Shown: one piece after another, positions 1 to 8,955 of the stretch | Position numbering within the stretch: the stretch's first letter is position 1 | Layout: every line of letters begins with the position of its first letter | DNA from: Rickettsia typhi | GTDB taxonomy: Bacteria; Pseudomonadota; Alphaproteobacteria; Rickettsiales; Deianiraeaceae | Length of the DNA stretch: 64,000 bases | NCBI GenBank assembly: GCA_945861725.1 | Contig: CAMAVJ010000001.1 | Span: forward strand, 225,187 to 289,186 | Direction: 5' to 3' | Notes under the pieces: generated by a model | What the model saw: only the letters and a program-made list of their open reading frames with translations | What the model was told of the DNA's origin: nothing | Databases searched by the model: none | Position numbers and translations under genes: made by a program

Positions 1-293
1 TTCAGCGTAACGGTTTCAATTACATTGAAGTTCTTTAGAGAATCAATTATGGCTTTTTTGTCTTTCAACATAAATTTATCTTTTTTGTCCATAGTGTAAA
101 GGCAAAATACAACATCCTCCGTTGCAACTAGCTCGTTTCCGATAATTTCAACATAATCAATTTTTCTGTAAACATTATTAAAGAAAATGTTAAAAATTTT
201 ATTACTGTTTAAAATATACGGGCGAGTTATTAGAAATGTTATTATAGCTATTAATATTGAAAAAATAGCGGAATATTTAAGAACCTTCCTCAT
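1..293 (-). CDS. ftsQ: Cell division protein FtsQ (N-terminal part, cut by left edge)
   Basis: Partial gene: 97 codons read from an ATG at 293 and remain open to the left edge. The product starts with a short basic stretch (MRKVLK), one hydrophobic membrane segment (about residues 8-25), then a periplasmic region with the pattern of a POTRA domain: VEIIGNELVATEDVV near residue 48, ending FNVIETVTL, the spot where FtsQ normally has its V-x-x-(A/V)-x-V strand. FtsQ links early and late divisome proteins in the inner membrane. The length of cytoplasmic tail, membrane segment and POTRA start fit FtsQ, but only a third of the protein is visible and FtsA lies (if at all) outside, so another POTRA protein cannot be excluded. 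Confidence 0.6.
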   Translation of the reverse strand, partial: MRKVLKYSAIFSILIAIITFLITRPYILNSNKIFNIFFNNVYRKIDYVEIIGNELVATEDVVFCLYTMDKKDKFMLKDKKAIIDSLKNFNVIETVTL

Positions 294-321
294 TAAAATT
301 CAACAGCAAAAAATCAACAGA

Positions 322-350
322 TACATAGTAGTTTAATAAAAAAATGTCAA
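322..350 (-). promoter_or_regulatory. Predicted promoter of ftsQ
   Basis: On the minus strand a perfect -35 box TTGACA (345-350, preceded by C) is followed after 17 bases by TATGTA (322-327). It sits 29 bases upstream of the ftsQ start and back to back with the gspE promoter. Confidence 0.55.
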
Positions 351-364
351 GTCTTTAAATTCTA

Positions 365-393
365 TTGACAAATAATTTTTTAATTTTTAATAT
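365..393 (+). promoter_or_regulatory. Predicted promoter of the GspE/PilB gene
   Basis: TTGACA (365-370), a 17-base spacer and TAATAT (388-393) form a near-consensus sigma-70 promoter 20 bases before the ATG at 414. Its -35 box is only 14 bases from the oppositely oriented -35 box of ftsQ, forming an inverted repeat TGTCAA/TTGACA. Confidence 0.6.
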
Positions 394-413
394 ATTTCAA
401 ATTCAATAATTTT

Positions 414-2231
414 ATGCATAACTTATTTTTAAATGATGTTGGTGGAGGTGCATTAAGAAACACACATAAACACAATGATGAAAATAATCATAATGTAGTT
501 GCTATGCATAATAATATTTCAAAAAATATTTACGGCTTTTCACAAACAGATAAGGATATTATTAAAGATCTCACATCACGATCACTCATTGATGAACAGC
601 AACTAAGAATTGTTTCAATTGAATATAAAAAGAAAAAACAGGATCTCCCAGCAATACTGGTTTCACTTGGTTTTGTAAGTAACGTTGAAATGAGGAGAAT
701 CCTCAAAGAGAAATACAACGTTGAAGATGTTATACTTGATAATCATACGCCAAGTTATTCATTGATGCAGAGTATGCATAAAAACACAATGATTACCTAT
801 CGATTTGTACCATTTTCCTTAGAATGTAACACTCTTTCGATCGCCGCCTCAAACCCGAGTGATGAAAAGACCCTTGAAATAATTAAAGCTTCGTGTGATA
901 GTAAAACCACTGAAATCAAACTATTCTATGCTTCATCGGAAGATATTATTCATTTTATATCATCCGCTTATATCATCGCTGAAAATAGACTGGATTCAAT
1001 AATACGCAAGTTTCAAGAAAATAGTATCTTCTTAGAAGAGGGGCGTAATAGTAAACACGAAGACAGCAGTATTATTGATTTTGTCAATTGCCTTTTAGAA
1101 GATGCTACATTAAAAGGTGCTTCGGATATCCACATCGAGCCACAACAAGAATTCATTCGCGTTCGTTACAGAATAGACGGAAAGCTTTCAAGTGTAATTC
1201 ATATTCAAAAAAAGTTTTGGAATGCAATTGTTGTTCGTGTAAAGGTGATTTCCACTATGAACATTGCGGAGTCTCGGAAACCGCAGGATGGTCGTATTGA
1301 AATGATCATCTCTGGAAGAGCGATGGATTTTCGTCTTTCTTGCCAACCCGGAATTTATGGTGAAAAATTTGTAATCAGGATCCTTGATAAGTCAAAATCA
1401 TTGATGACCCTCGAACAGCTTGGATTTTCCGATTGGAACTACAAAAAAATGATGTACACCATTGAAAGACCATCGGGAATTACAATCGTTACAGGTCCAA
1501 CTGGATCTGGTAAAACAACGACACTTTATTCAATGCTTGGTTATTTGAATAATCCGGATACCAACATTATGACACTCGAAGACCCAGTGGAGTATACCGT
1601 TCCACTTGTATTTCAAACACAAGTGAAGGAAGACTCTGCCTTCGATTTTGCCTCTGGTGTAAGATCGTCGATGAGGCAAGATCCCGATATTTTGCTCATT
1701 GGAGAGATTCGTGACCATGGAACGGCCGAGGCTGCCGTTCGTGCATCATTAACTGGACACAAAGTTCTCACAACACTTCACACCGTTGATGCAGCAACAA
1801 CAATTCAGCGACTTGTTGACATCGGAATCGCACGATATATGATCTCCGGCAATTTGGACTCGGTAATAGCACAAAGACTGATTAGAAAACTTTGTCCATC
1901 GTGTAAAACACCTCAAACGGAATTCTTACCAATTGAACTAGAAATTCTTGAAAAATATTCAGAGCTAATGCCATCAAATCCACAACTATGCAAGGCAAAT
2001 GGCTGTAATCAGTGTAGGAATACTGGTTATCGTGGTAGAACGACGATTGCAGAAATTTTACATATTACACCAGAAATTGACGATGCAATTCTTCAGGAGG
2101 GCACAAAGCATAAAATTATTGCAATTGCTAAACAACAAGGTTTCAGATCTCTTCAGGAAGATGCAATGCATCGTGTTTTTGAAGGAATGGTATCACTTGA
2201 AGAAGTGAGGATGTCTGTAAATTTGATATAA
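414..2231 (+). CDS. GspE/PilB-type secretion or pilus assembly ATPase
   Basis: Cytoplasmic hexameric ATPase that powers type II secretion or type IV pilus extension. The 605 residues are full family length. An MshEN-like N-terminal domain spans about 50-190; the family signature ASDIHIEP follows at about 235; Walker A GPTGSGKTT is at 361-369, Walker B IGEIRD at 429-434, and two CxxC pairs (C494/C497, C531/C534) make the zinc site typical of GspE and PilB. Sequence alone does not separate the two subfamilies, so I give no symbol. No other secretin, pilin or platform gene is nearby, so its partners must be elsewhere. It has its own promoter and diverges from ftsQ. Confidence 0.85.
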   Translation: MHNLFLNDVGGGALRNTHKHNDENNHNVVAMHNNISKNIYGFSQTDKDIIKDLTSRSLIDEQQLRIVSIEYKKKKQDLPAILVSLGFVSNVEMRRILKEKYNVEDVILDNHTPSYSLMQSMHKNTMITYRFVPFSLECNTLSIAASNPSDEKTLEIIKASCDSKTTEIKLFYASSEDIIHFISSAYIIAENRLDSIIRKFQENSIFLEEGRNSKHEDSSIIDFVNCLLEDATLKGASDIHIEPQQEFIRVRYRIDGKLSSVIHIQKKFWNAIVVRVKVISTMNIAESRKPQDGRIEMIISGRAMDFRLSCQPGIYGEKFVIRILDKSKSLMTLEQLGFSDWNYKKMMYTIERPSGITIVTGPTGSGKTTTLYSMLGYLNNPDTNIMTLEDPVEYTVPLVFQTQVKEDSAFDFASGVRSSMRQDPDILLIGEIRDHGTAEAAVRASLTGHKVLTTLHTVDAATTIQRLVDIGIARYMISGNLDSVIAQRLIRKLCPSCKTPQTEFLPIELEILEKYSELMPSNPQLCKANGCNQCRNTGYRGRTTIAEILHITPEIDDAILQEGTKHKIIAIAKQQGFRSLQEDAMHRVFEGMVSLEEVRMSVNLI

Positions 2232-2235
2232 AATC

Positions 2236-2263
2236 TTGACATAGGAAAAGAAGAGGGTAAAAT
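2236..2263 (+). promoter_or_regulatory. Predicted promoter of fdxA
   Basis: TTGACA (2236-2241) and TAAAAT (2258-2263) are separated by 16 bases and lie directly after the gspE stop codon, 34 bases before the ferredoxin ATG. This suggests that fdxA is transcribed on its own. Confidence 0.6.
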
Positions 2264-2297
2264 TCGTAAGAGTGTTCTAAAGTTTTTTCTCAAATAT

Positions 2298-2615
2298 ATG
2301 GCTTATGTTGTTAAGGAAAGTTGTTTGAAATGTAAATTTACGGATTGCGTCGCAGTTTGTCCAGTTGATTGCTTTCACGAAGGTGAAGATTTTCTTGTAA
2401 TTGACCCCGAGGTTTGCATTGATTGCGGAGTATGTGTGGCAGAATGCCCTGTTAAAGCTATTGAACCTGAAAGCCCTGAAAACATTGAATGGCTTGAAAT
2501 TAATGCAAAATATTCAAAACTTTGGCCCGTCATCGCCCACAAACAACCACACAGAAAGGATGCGTTTCTTTATGATGCTATGCCCGACAAAATGAAGAAA
2601 TTTGGGATTAGGTAG
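2298..2615 (+). CDS. fdxA: 7Fe-8S ferredoxin
   Basis: Small soluble electron carrier (105 residues, usual FdxA length). The N-terminal half holds CLKCKFTDCVAVCP, the irregular cysteine spacing of a 3Fe-4S plus 4Fe-4S ferredoxin, and the second cluster motif is CIDCGVCVAECP. The C-terminal 45 residues form the extension seen in proteobacterial FdxA. The gene ends in TAG at 2613-2615 and overlaps the 3' end of the convergent racemase gene by 8 bases. The redox partner cannot be read from the context. Confidence 0.93.
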   Translation: MAYVVKESCLKCKFTDCVAVCPVDCFHEGEDFLVIDPEVCIDCGVCVAECPVKAIEPESPENIEWLEINAKYSKLWPVIAHKQPHRKDAFLYDAMPDKMKKFGIR

Positions 2616-3303
2616 TAAAGTTCACAGCTTCAACACATTGTAAGTCTATTGGATTTATTATTGGTAAATTACAATTTTGACTATTTACATAAAGTGGCAA
2701 TTCTGTACAAGCAAGACATATTGCATCACAAATGTTTTGATATTTTCCAATAATTTGACCAAATGTCTTAAAAAAAACATCGTTTTTAACACCAGAAGAA
2801 ATCTGCGTTTGCATTTCCTGAATTAAAAATATATCGCTTTTATTTGGAACTATCGCTATTACACCAAGATTTGCAAAATATTTTGCAAAAAAACCATCTT
2901 CCATAGTAAATTTTGTTCCAAGTAATAGAACGGTTTTGTAACCATTTTTGATTGCATAATTTGCAGAAAGAATTCCAGCATGAAACACTGGAATTTCAAG
3001 ATTGAGATTCAGTTCGTCAAATACTTTGTGCAGAGTATTATTGCAAATCACAAGGCAATCTGGTTTTTTTGCAAGCAAAAATTGAATTTCTTCACCTAAC
3101 AATTTTCCAATGTTGCCCCAATTATTACCATAACTTGATTTAATTTCATGATAATCAATGTTATAAAGCAAAATTCTTGCAGAATGAAAACCTTTAAGCT
3201 TTTGGTTCACAAGCTTATTTAATTTTTCATAATAGAGTATCGTTGACGGCCACGATGTTCCACCAAAAAGACCAACGACTTTCTGCTGACATTTTACTTC
3301 CAT
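2608..3303 (-). CDS. Aspartate/glutamate racemase family protein
   Basis: Cofactor-independent racemase of the Asp/Glu/hydantoin family, 231 residues. The start motif GLFGGTSWPST is followed by the two catalytic cysteines of the family, in CNNTLH (about residue 87) and CLACTELPL (about residue 197). It probably converts L-aspartate or L-glutamate to the D form. Being smaller than MurI and starting with GGTSWxST, it resembles the RacX/aspartate racemase group, so a role in supplying D-Glu for the wall is possible but not shown. Its ATG abuts the mgtE stop codon with no spacer, which indicates translational coupling to mgtE. Confidence 0.8.
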   Translation of the reverse strand: MEVKCQQKVVGLFGGTSWPSTILYYEKLNKLVNQKLKGFHSARILLYNIDYHEIKSSYGNNWGNIGKLLGEEIQFLLAKKPDCLVICNNTLHKVFDELNLNLEIPVFHAGILSANYAIKNGYKTVLLLGTKFTMEDGFFAKYFANLGVIAIVPNKSDIFLIQEMQTQISSGVKNDVFFKTFGQIIGKYQNICDAICLACTELPLYVNSQNCNLPIINPIDLQCVEAVNFTT

Positions 3304-4686
3304 TTATCTCACCAAAAATACCGTTCCAAGGAAAAGTAGTGTCAGAAATCCAACAACATCCGTTGCCGTTGTAAGAAAAACTGAAGAAGCAACCGCTGGG
3401 TCAATTTTCAATTTTTTCAACATAAGTGGTACCAAAACTCCAACAACGCCGGCAACAAACATTGTAATTAATAACGCAAATGCAAAAACTAATCCAAGCA
3501 ATATTTTTCCATAAAATAACCAAATTCCAATTCCACAAATGACTGAAAGTATAATCCCATTTAAAATAGCAATGGTTATTTCTGTAAAAATTTGCTTTCT
3601 TGTCACCGTTCCAGAAAAAAGCGAGCGAATTATAACAGTTGAAGTTTGCATTCCACAATTCCCACCCATCGAAGCTGTAATTGGCATTAAAACGGCAAGT
3701 GCTGTAACCTTCGCAATTGAATCTTCAAAAAGCGAAATAAAATAGGAAGCAAAAACTGCCGTTAAAAGGTTAATGAAAAGCCAAATAAATCGTGCATAAG
3801 TTATTCCAAACAGTGTATTTGTTTTTGCTTCAAAAACCCCCGCCCTTCGAAGTGCTTGTTTATCTGAACTTTCTTGTAAATATTCAATAATTTCAGCCAG
3901 TTGAAGTACACCAACAATATTTTCGCCCTTATTTACAACCGGAATGACATCAAGGTCGTATTGATCAAAAAGATGCGAAATATCAGGAATGGAATCAAAA
4001 ACTTTCACGGAGATAACCTTTGCATCGTAACAAGCATTGATTGTGTCCGCTGTATCTTCATTTAAAAGCTTAATAACGGAAATTGAACCTATTAAATGAC
4101 GCTCTTCGTCCGTCACAAAAATTATTCCATCTTCGTTTTCAATTGCCTTTTTTGAATCCTTAATGTACTTTTTAGTTCGGGCGACAGTCCACCAATATGG
4201 CACCGATAGATAATCAACAGACATATTCCTGCCACAGGAATATTCAGGGTACGAAAGCGATCTCTTAAGTTGAATTCTTTTTTTAAACGGTAGGTTTTTC
4301 ATAATTTCCGAACGCTTTTCTTCCGAAAACTTTTCCAAAACCTCAACAGTTTCATTAAATTCGAGCATCGCCACAAAGTAGCAAAATTTTTCAAAACCAA
4401 TGAAATCAAGAAAGTTATAAAGAAGATTTTCCTCAAGAAAAAGAATTACATCCTCGTGTAAAATATTTCCAAATTCATGAATAAACGATTCCTTTTCGCT
4501 GTCTTTGAGTTTTGAAAATACGATAGCCTGATCCGAAGCATGTAAATTTAAAATCGTGTTACTGAGCTTCTTGCGTTTTATAAACTCTACTTGTAAATGT
4601 TCCAATGGTTCGTCGTGTGGTACTTTTAGAAAGTTTTCAATGAAATCTTTAATATCATCAACGATGTAGTCCAGTTTGAATTCCAT
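3304..4686 (-). CDS. mgtE: Magnesium transporter MgtE
   Basis: Inner-membrane Mg2+ channel/transporter, 460 residues (family about 450). The cytoplasmic N domain (about 1-140) contains the repeated helical Mg sensor; a CBS pair (about 150-275) follows, then five membrane segments from about 300 to the end. The pore region reads MPITASMGGNCGMQT where most MgtE proteins have GGNAGTQT, so two positions near the selectivity filter differ. The C-terminus DPAVASSVFLTTATDVVGF is typical and carries the conserved Asp of the ion path. It is cotranscribed with the downstream racemase; nothing shows a Mg riboswitch in the 47 bases upstream. Confidence 0.93.
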   Translation of the reverse strand: MEFKLDYIVDDIKDFIENFLKVPHDEPLEHLQVEFIKRKKLSNTILNLHASDQAIVFSKLKDSEKESFIHEFGNILHEDVILFLEENLLYNFLDFIGFEKFCYFVAMLEFNETVEVLEKFSEEKRSEIMKNLPFKKRIQLKRSLSYPEYSCGRNMSVDYLSVPYWWTVARTKKYIKDSKKAIENEDGIIFVTDEERHLIGSISVIKLLNEDTADTINACYDAKVISVKVFDSIPDISHLFDQYDLDVIPVVNKGENIVGVLQLAEIIEYLQESSDKQALRRAGVFEAKTNTLFGITYARFIWLFINLLTAVFASYFISLFEDSIAKVTALAVLMPITASMGGNCGMQTSTVIIRSLFSGTVTRKQIFTEITIAILNGIILSVICGIGIWLFYGKILLGLVFAFALLITMFVAGVVGVLVPLMLKKLKIDPAVASSVFLTTATDVVGFLTLLFLGTVFLVR

Positions 4687-4733
4687 GTTACATTTTTTGC
4701 CAAAGTTAATTGTTTGTCAGTAAAACTTCACTA

Positions 4734-6314
4734 TTAAGCTTTGCGTGAAAAATCAAGGAAATAAACAATTGCATCGTTTAATGCAATAAAAGATGCATCG
4801 ATAATATTTTCACTGACGCCAACGGTTATAAATGTATTAGCATTGTCGCTATTTAGAAATTCAATTAAAACGAGAGTCTTTGACTGAGTTCCCATACCAG
4901 AATTAATAATTCGCACCTTGTAGTCATTCAGTTTAAGATTTTTAATCTGGGAATATCTTTGTAATAAAATTGCATGCATTGCGTTATAAATGGCATCAAC
5001 GGGACCAGACCCTTCAGCAACATTTAAGTAAGGCTGTCCATCATATTCAATTTTAACAATTCCTTCAGAAGATGTACAAAGACCGCCACGGGAATTGTGT
5101 CTTCTTTCAACTTGAGTTTTATACGAAAGAACTTTGTAAAATTCGTTGTTTTCTTCATATTGGTTGATAATCCCCTTCGCAAGGATATAAAAACTTGCAT
5201 CAGCACCTTCGTAAGAGTAACCTTCAAGGTTCTTCTTCTTCAGTTCTTTGGTGATTTTCTGAATATCGTCCTCCGTGTAATTTACGATTCCAACATCTGA
5301 AAGCATTGAAATAACATTTGAACGACCAGATTGGTTTGAGATCAAAATCTTGCGTTTATTACCAACAAGTTCGGGCTGAATTTGCTCATAAAGCTTTGGG
5401 TTTTTTAGAACAGCTGAGGCATGAAGACCGCCTTTGTGAGCAAACGCCGAAGAACCAGTGAACGGCATATGGTTATTATGATGTTCGTTTAAAATACCAC
5501 TAAGTGTGTGCGAGAGTTCTGTAATTTTATGAATGTTTTTGTTGATTTCACCACAATCGTAGTCTAATTTCAAAACTAAAATTGGCAAGAGTGATGTCAG
5601 TGAGGCATTTCCACAACGCTCTCCAAGTCCGTTAATTGTTCCTTGAATCATTATGCAACCAGCTTTTACCGCAGCAAGAGTATTTGCAACTGCACAATCG
5701 CAATCGTTGTGTGCGTGAATGCCAAGCTTTATTTCAGGAAATCTTTCTTTCACTCGTGAAACGATTTCAAAAATTTCATCTGGAAGAGTTCCGCCATTGG
5801 TATCGCAAAGGGTAACAAATGACGCACCAGAGTTGTGTGCAGATTCAATACATTGTAGTGAATATTCTGAATTCTCCTTGAATCCGTCGAAAAAATGCTC
5901 GGCATCGAAAATTACTATTTTCTCTTTTTCAGTAAAAAACTTCACAGAATTTGTAATTGATTCAAGATTTTTTTCCAAAGCGGTATTGATTGCTTCGCGA
6001 ACATGAAACGCTGAAGATTTTCCAACTATTGTGATATTTTGTGAAACCGAATTAACATGTTTAAGATTTTCATCATTTTGTGGATTAATGCCGACCTTTG
6101 CCGTCATACAAAATGCTGTTTTAAGCGGGCTCGTAATTTCACTAAAAACTTGAGTATCAACATCATTTGCACCTGGCCAACCAGATTCAATGAAATCAAC
6201 GCCGAATTCTTCAAGCATTTTAAAAATCGTTAGTTTGTCTTGTACTGTAAAAGAAATAGAACTGGTTTGGGCACCATCGCGAAGTGTTGTGTCTAAAATG
6301 TATATCCTTTTCAT
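4734..6314 (-). CDS. cimA: (R)-citramalate synthase
   Basis: Condenses pyruvate and acetyl-CoA to (R)-citramalate, the first step of the threonine-independent route to isoleucine. The 526 residues match the CimA branch of the LeuA family. A DRE-TIM barrel opens with LDTTLRDGAQTSSISF, includes HAHNDCDCAVANT with the metal-binding histidines, and GTINGLGERCGNASL; a C-terminal LeuA-type regulatory domain (about 395-526) probably senses isoleucine. The spacing HAHND and the direct start MKRIYILDTT favour CimA over 2-isopropylmalate or homocitrate synthase. It lies 12 bases downstream of rppH in the same direction. With lysC at 51.7 kb it implies branched-chain and aspartate-family synthesis. Confidence 0.88.
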   Translation of the reverse strand: MKRIYILDTTLRDGAQTSSISFTVQDKLTIFKMLEEFGVDFIESGWPGANDVDTQVFSEITSPLKTAFCMTAKVGINPQNDENLKHVNSVSQNITIVGKSSAFHVREAINTALEKNLESITNSVKFFTEKEKIVIFDAEHFFDGFKENSEYSLQCIESAHNSGASFVTLCDTNGGTLPDEIFEIVSRVKERFPEIKLGIHAHNDCDCAVANTLAAVKAGCIMIQGTINGLGERCGNASLTSLLPILVLKLDYDCGEINKNIHKITELSHTLSGILNEHHNNHMPFTGSSAFAHKGGLHASAVLKNPKLYEQIQPELVGNKRKILISNQSGRSNVISMLSDVGIVNYTEDDIQKITKELKKKNLEGYSYEGADASFYILAKGIINQYEENNEFYKVLSYKTQVERRHNSRGGLCTSSEGIVKIEYDGQPYLNVAEGSGPVDAIYNAMHAILLQRYSQIKNLKLNDYKVRIINSGMGTQSKTLVLIEFLNSDNANTFITVGVSENIIDASFIALNDAIVYFLDFSRKA

Positions 6315-6326
6315 ATTACTTTCATA

Positions 6327-6800
6327 CTAAAAAATATCAAACTCAGTAAGAACGTCGGTGTAGATATCCCGTTTGAAGAAGATGGCATCACGGATAACAT
6401 CGTCAGGAGTTGACCATTTCCAATTTTTGAACTCTGGTTTTTCTGTGTGAATATTTATCTCCGAATCGTCGCCTTTAAAATCCAAAAGGAACCATTTTTG
6501 TTTTTGACCAATATACTTTCCGCCCCAGATTTGAGTCGTAATGTTGTGTGGAATTTTGTAATAACGAAAATATGTCGATTCACGAAGAACTGTAATGTTA
6601 TTTGTGCCAATTTCTTCCAATAATTCGCGGAAAATTGCGTCTTCAAAATTTTCATTGCCATCAACTCCGCCTTGTGGCATTTGCCATGTATCGCTATCGT
6701 ACCCGACTCTTTTTGCGGAAAAAATTTTATCATCTTTCAAAATCACGCAACCAACATTGGTTCGGTAAAGGTGCTCTTGCTTTTTATTTACTAGGTACAT
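6327..6800 (-). CDS. rppH: RNA pyrophosphohydrolase
   Basis: NUDIX hydrolase of 157 residues that removes pyrophosphate from the 5' triphosphate end of mRNA and so starts decay. RppH hallmarks are YRTNVGCVILKDDKIFSAKR at the start, WQMPQGGVD, and the Nudix box running into RELLEEIGT. The C-terminal KWSTPDDV follows the family pattern. It overlaps the upstream 189-codon gene by 10 bases. The other NUDIX protein in this window, at 28.6 kb, lacks the WQMPQGG signature. Confidence 0.92.
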   Translation of the reverse strand: MYLVNKKQEHLYRTNVGCVILKDDKIFSAKRVGYDSDTWQMPQGGVDGNENFEDAIFRELLEEIGTNNITVLRESTYFRYYKIPHNITTQIWGGKYIGQKQKWFLLDFKGDDSEINIHTEKPEFKNWKWSTPDDVIRDAIFFKRDIYTDVLTEFDIF

Positions 6801-7360
6801 TTTTTTGGAATACGATTATCAATCTTAATTTTTGTTCCGTCACTTAATTCAAGGTAGAGTTTATTTCCAAATTTGCCAAAAAAACTGCGTTTTGCCAAAT
6901 CACGATTAGCTTGAGTGAGTTTTTCGTTAAGCGCTGTTATCAAAGCTGGAAGTGTGTCATTGCACAAACAGACAACATTCTGAGATTCACCCCGTTTCAA
7001 TGAAATAATGTTATCCCTAAATCGAAACTCTGGTGGACAGTATTGCAATAATGCAATGGGGAAAATTGTATATATACCCTTACCTCTACCATATTTTATT
7101 CCAGATGAAATACGAATATGTACTCCAAAAAATGAATTATTACAGACAGTCAGCACAGCGTTATAATACACTTTGTTGGAACCTATGCGAGATTGCAGAT
7201 CGCATCTGAGTGTACATTTAACACGAACTTTTGTGTTTTGACTTTTTGCCTCATAACTGTACCATAGTGCAACTATTACCGCACCCATTGAACCAATTGC
7301 CCCAATTGCGGCCAATGTATATTGATGATCTTGACAAAAACATTCTATCCAATCAAACAT
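6791..7360 (-). CDS. Hypothetical single-span membrane protein
   Basis: 189 residues that I do not recognise. One clear membrane segment (about 15-35, AAIGAIGSMGAVIVALWYS) follows a short N-terminus with two cysteines; the remainder, on the cytoplasmic or periplasmic side, looks like a beta-rich domain and ends in a basic tail. An N-terminal anchor followed by such a domain occurs in many small uncharacterised membrane proteins of otherwise unrelated function. It lies 3 bases downstream of nuoI and overlaps rppH by 10 bases, so it is probably transcribed with both. Confidence 0.7.
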   Translation of the reverse strand: MFDWIECFCQDHQYTLAAIGAIGSMGAVIVALWYSYEAKSQNTKVRVKCTLRCDLQSRIGSNKVYYNAVLTVCNNSFFGVHIRISSGIKYGRGKGIYTIFPIALLQYCPPEFRFRDNIISLKRGESQNVVCLCNDTLPALITALNEKLTQANRDLAKRSFFGKFGNKLYLELSDGTKIKIDNRIPKKCT

Positions 7361-7363
7361 ACA

Positions 7364-7873
7364 TCAATAATACTTCGCATTCTCCCTGATGTTATACGCA
7401 AGGGATGGCTCCCAAATTTTTCCGTTGTGAATTAGACGATCTTTCGTGTAAATCAATTCACCCCTTGTTTCCGTGCCAAATTCGAAGTTGGGAGTCATAA
7501 CGATGGCATCAACTGGGCAGGCTTCTTGGCACAAACCGCAGTAAATGCATTTTGTCATGTCGATGTCATACTGAGTTGTTTGACGAAGAAAGCCTCCGTT
7601 GCCATCTGGTTTTTCTTCTGCGGAAATTGTAATTGCTTGTGCTGGGCATATTGCTTCGCAAAGTTTGCAAGCAATACAACGCTCTTCACCATTTGGATAA
7701 AGACGAAGTGCGTGTTCACCACGAAATCTTGTGGAAATCGCTCCTTTTTCAAATGGATAGTTAATAGTATAGGGTCTCTTGAACATCGTGATAAATGTTT
7801 TCATCATTCCAGAAACAATTTCAAGAAGTAAAAACTGTTTGGCAAGCCGCAAAACAACCATAAGCTTTTGCAA
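7364..7873 (-). CDS. nuoI: NADH-quinone oxidoreductase subunit I
   Basis: Peripheral-arm subunit of respiratory complex I carrying clusters N6a and N6b. It has 169 residues, with an amphipathic N-terminus, the family block [19 protein letters not shown], then two 4Fe-4S motifs, [12 protein letters not shown] and [12 protein letters not shown]. The wording [15 protein letters not shown] is characteristic of alphaproteobacterial and mitochondrial NuoI. An internal ATG four codons in is an alternative start. Other nuo genes are absent here, so nuoI appears separated from the rest of the complex I operon unless it follows on another contig segment. Confidence 0.95.
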   Translation of the reverse strand: MQKLMVVLRLAKQFLLLEIVSGMMKTFITMFKRPYTINYPFEKGAISTRFRGEHALRLYPNGEERCIACKLCEAICPAQAITISAEEKPDGNGGFLRQTTQYDIDMTKCIYCGLCQEACPVDAIVMTPNFEFGTETRGELIYTKDRLIHNGKIWEPSLAYNIRENAKYY

Positions 7874-8121
7874 AAAAAATCTGATATTTCTAATTCACAT
7901 AGTAAGAATAAAAAATCAAGATTTTTTATTTTGGGAAATTTCTTAACAATGCCAAATTTTTATGACATATCTCCATTGTACTAAAAAATAACTTGATTTT
8001 TATTTTTTACGCACAACATATTAATGTGTGATGGGAATCCTTCTTAAGGACAAATAAATATTTGAATATTTTGATAACATCCTGAAGTCGTCCATTATAT
8101 TTCGCCATTTTTAAAAAAAAT

Positions 8122-8343
8122 ATGCTAAAAGTTCGTTTTTTTATCCTTTCGCTCTCAATTGCCTATTTGCTCATTATGGCAGTTCAGAATAATAAATCTA
8201 TCGATGTCACACTTCCATTTATCCACACATTTTTCAGCGTTCCACTGTTTATTGTCATTATTGCTTCAGTTGCATTTGGAATTACATTGCAGTTTCTAAC
8301 ATCATTTCCACCTTTGCATATTTCCAAAAAAAAGAAAAAATAA
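8122..8343 (+). CDS. LapA-domain (DUF1049-like) small membrane protein
   Basis: 73 residues with two hydrophobic segments (about 6-22 and 35-57) around a short polar loop with the V-QNN motif (AVQNNKSIDVTLPF), ending in a lysine cluster. This layout matches the LapA/DUF1049 family, in Escherichia coli an inner-membrane protein that works with LapB on LPS regulation. The match rests on topology and the QN motif only. The TAA stop overlaps the acpS ATG by one base, so the two genes are coupled. Confidence 0.6.
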   Translation: MLKVRFFILSLSIAYLLIMAVQNNKSIDVTLPFIHTFFSVPLFIVIIASVAFGITLQFLTSFPPLHISKKKKK

Positions 8344-8714
8344 TGGCGAACATTTTTGGCATAGGCGTTGATATCATTGATATTTATAGGTTTGAGAAAG
8401 TTAATCTTCAAAGATTTGCAAAAAGAATTCTTACACAAAAGGAGCTTGTAGATTTCGAAAATGCGAAAAATAAAAAAAATTTTATTGCTAAAAAATTTTC
8501 AGTTAAAGAGGCGGTCGCCAAAGCTTTTGGTGTTGGAATTGGTAAAAATCTTTCCTTTTATGATATTGAGATATCAAAAGATGAAGTTGGAAAGCCAGTG
8601 TGTTTTGTAAAAAATTCCCCGTTAAATTTATCCGAAAGTACAATAAAAGTGCATATATCAATATCTGATGCTAAAAACTTAATTAGCACATATTGCATAG
8701 TGGAAGTTCTTTAA
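8343..8714 (+). CDS. acpS: Holo-[acyl-carrier-protein] synthase
   Basis: Transfers 4'-phosphopantetheine from CoA to apo-ACP, activating it for fatty acid and lipid A synthesis. The 123 residues have the AcpS motifs GIGVDIIDI near the N-terminus with the Mg-binding Asp, and KKFSVKEAVAKAFGVGIG in the middle with the second acidic ligand; HISISDAKNL resembles the HVSISHE region. It follows the LapA-like gene with a one-base overlap and ends 4 bases from the convergent infA. Confidence 0.92.
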   Translation: MANIFGIGVDIIDIYRFEKVNLQRFAKRILTQKELVDFENAKNKKNFIAKKFSVKEAVAKAFGVGIGKNLSFYDIEISKDEVGKPVCFVKNSPLNLSESTIKVHISISDAKNLISTYCIVEVL

Positions 8715-8718
8715 TTTG

Positions 8719-8943
8719 TTAGTTTCTCTTAAAAATCCTTCCGCGAGAAAGATCGTATTTGCTGATTTCAACGGAGACTTTATCCCCTTGAATAATTTTG
8801 ATACGAAATTTCTTTAATTTACCCGAACCTTTTGCGAGAATTTTATGACCGTTATCAAGTTCAACCCTAAAGGTAAAGTCAGGAAGAACTTCATAGACAA
8901 CGCCTTCTGCAATAATTAATTCCTTATCTGTTATTTCTGCCAT
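8719..8943 (-). CDS. infA: Translation initiation factor IF-1
   Basis: 74-residue OB-fold protein that binds the A site of the 30S subunit during initiation. It shows the normal IF-1 pattern: [20 protein letters not shown], followed by [19 protein letters not shown] and the terminal GRIFKRN. The common KMR(K/R)(N/H)(R/Y)IRI stretch is altered to KLKKFRIKI but remains basic. It lies 12 bases downstream of recA on the same strand. Confidence 0.95.
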   Translation of the reverse strand: MAEITDKELIIAEGVVYEVLPDFTFRVELDNGHKILAKGSGKLKKFRIKIIQGDKVSVEISKYDLSRGRIFKRN

Positions 8944-8955
8944 ATATTTTCAAAA

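Noticed and set aside
8012..8030. Imperfect palindrome before the LapA-like gene
   Set aside because: Seven pairs with a bulge in AT-rich DNA; too weak to call an operator.
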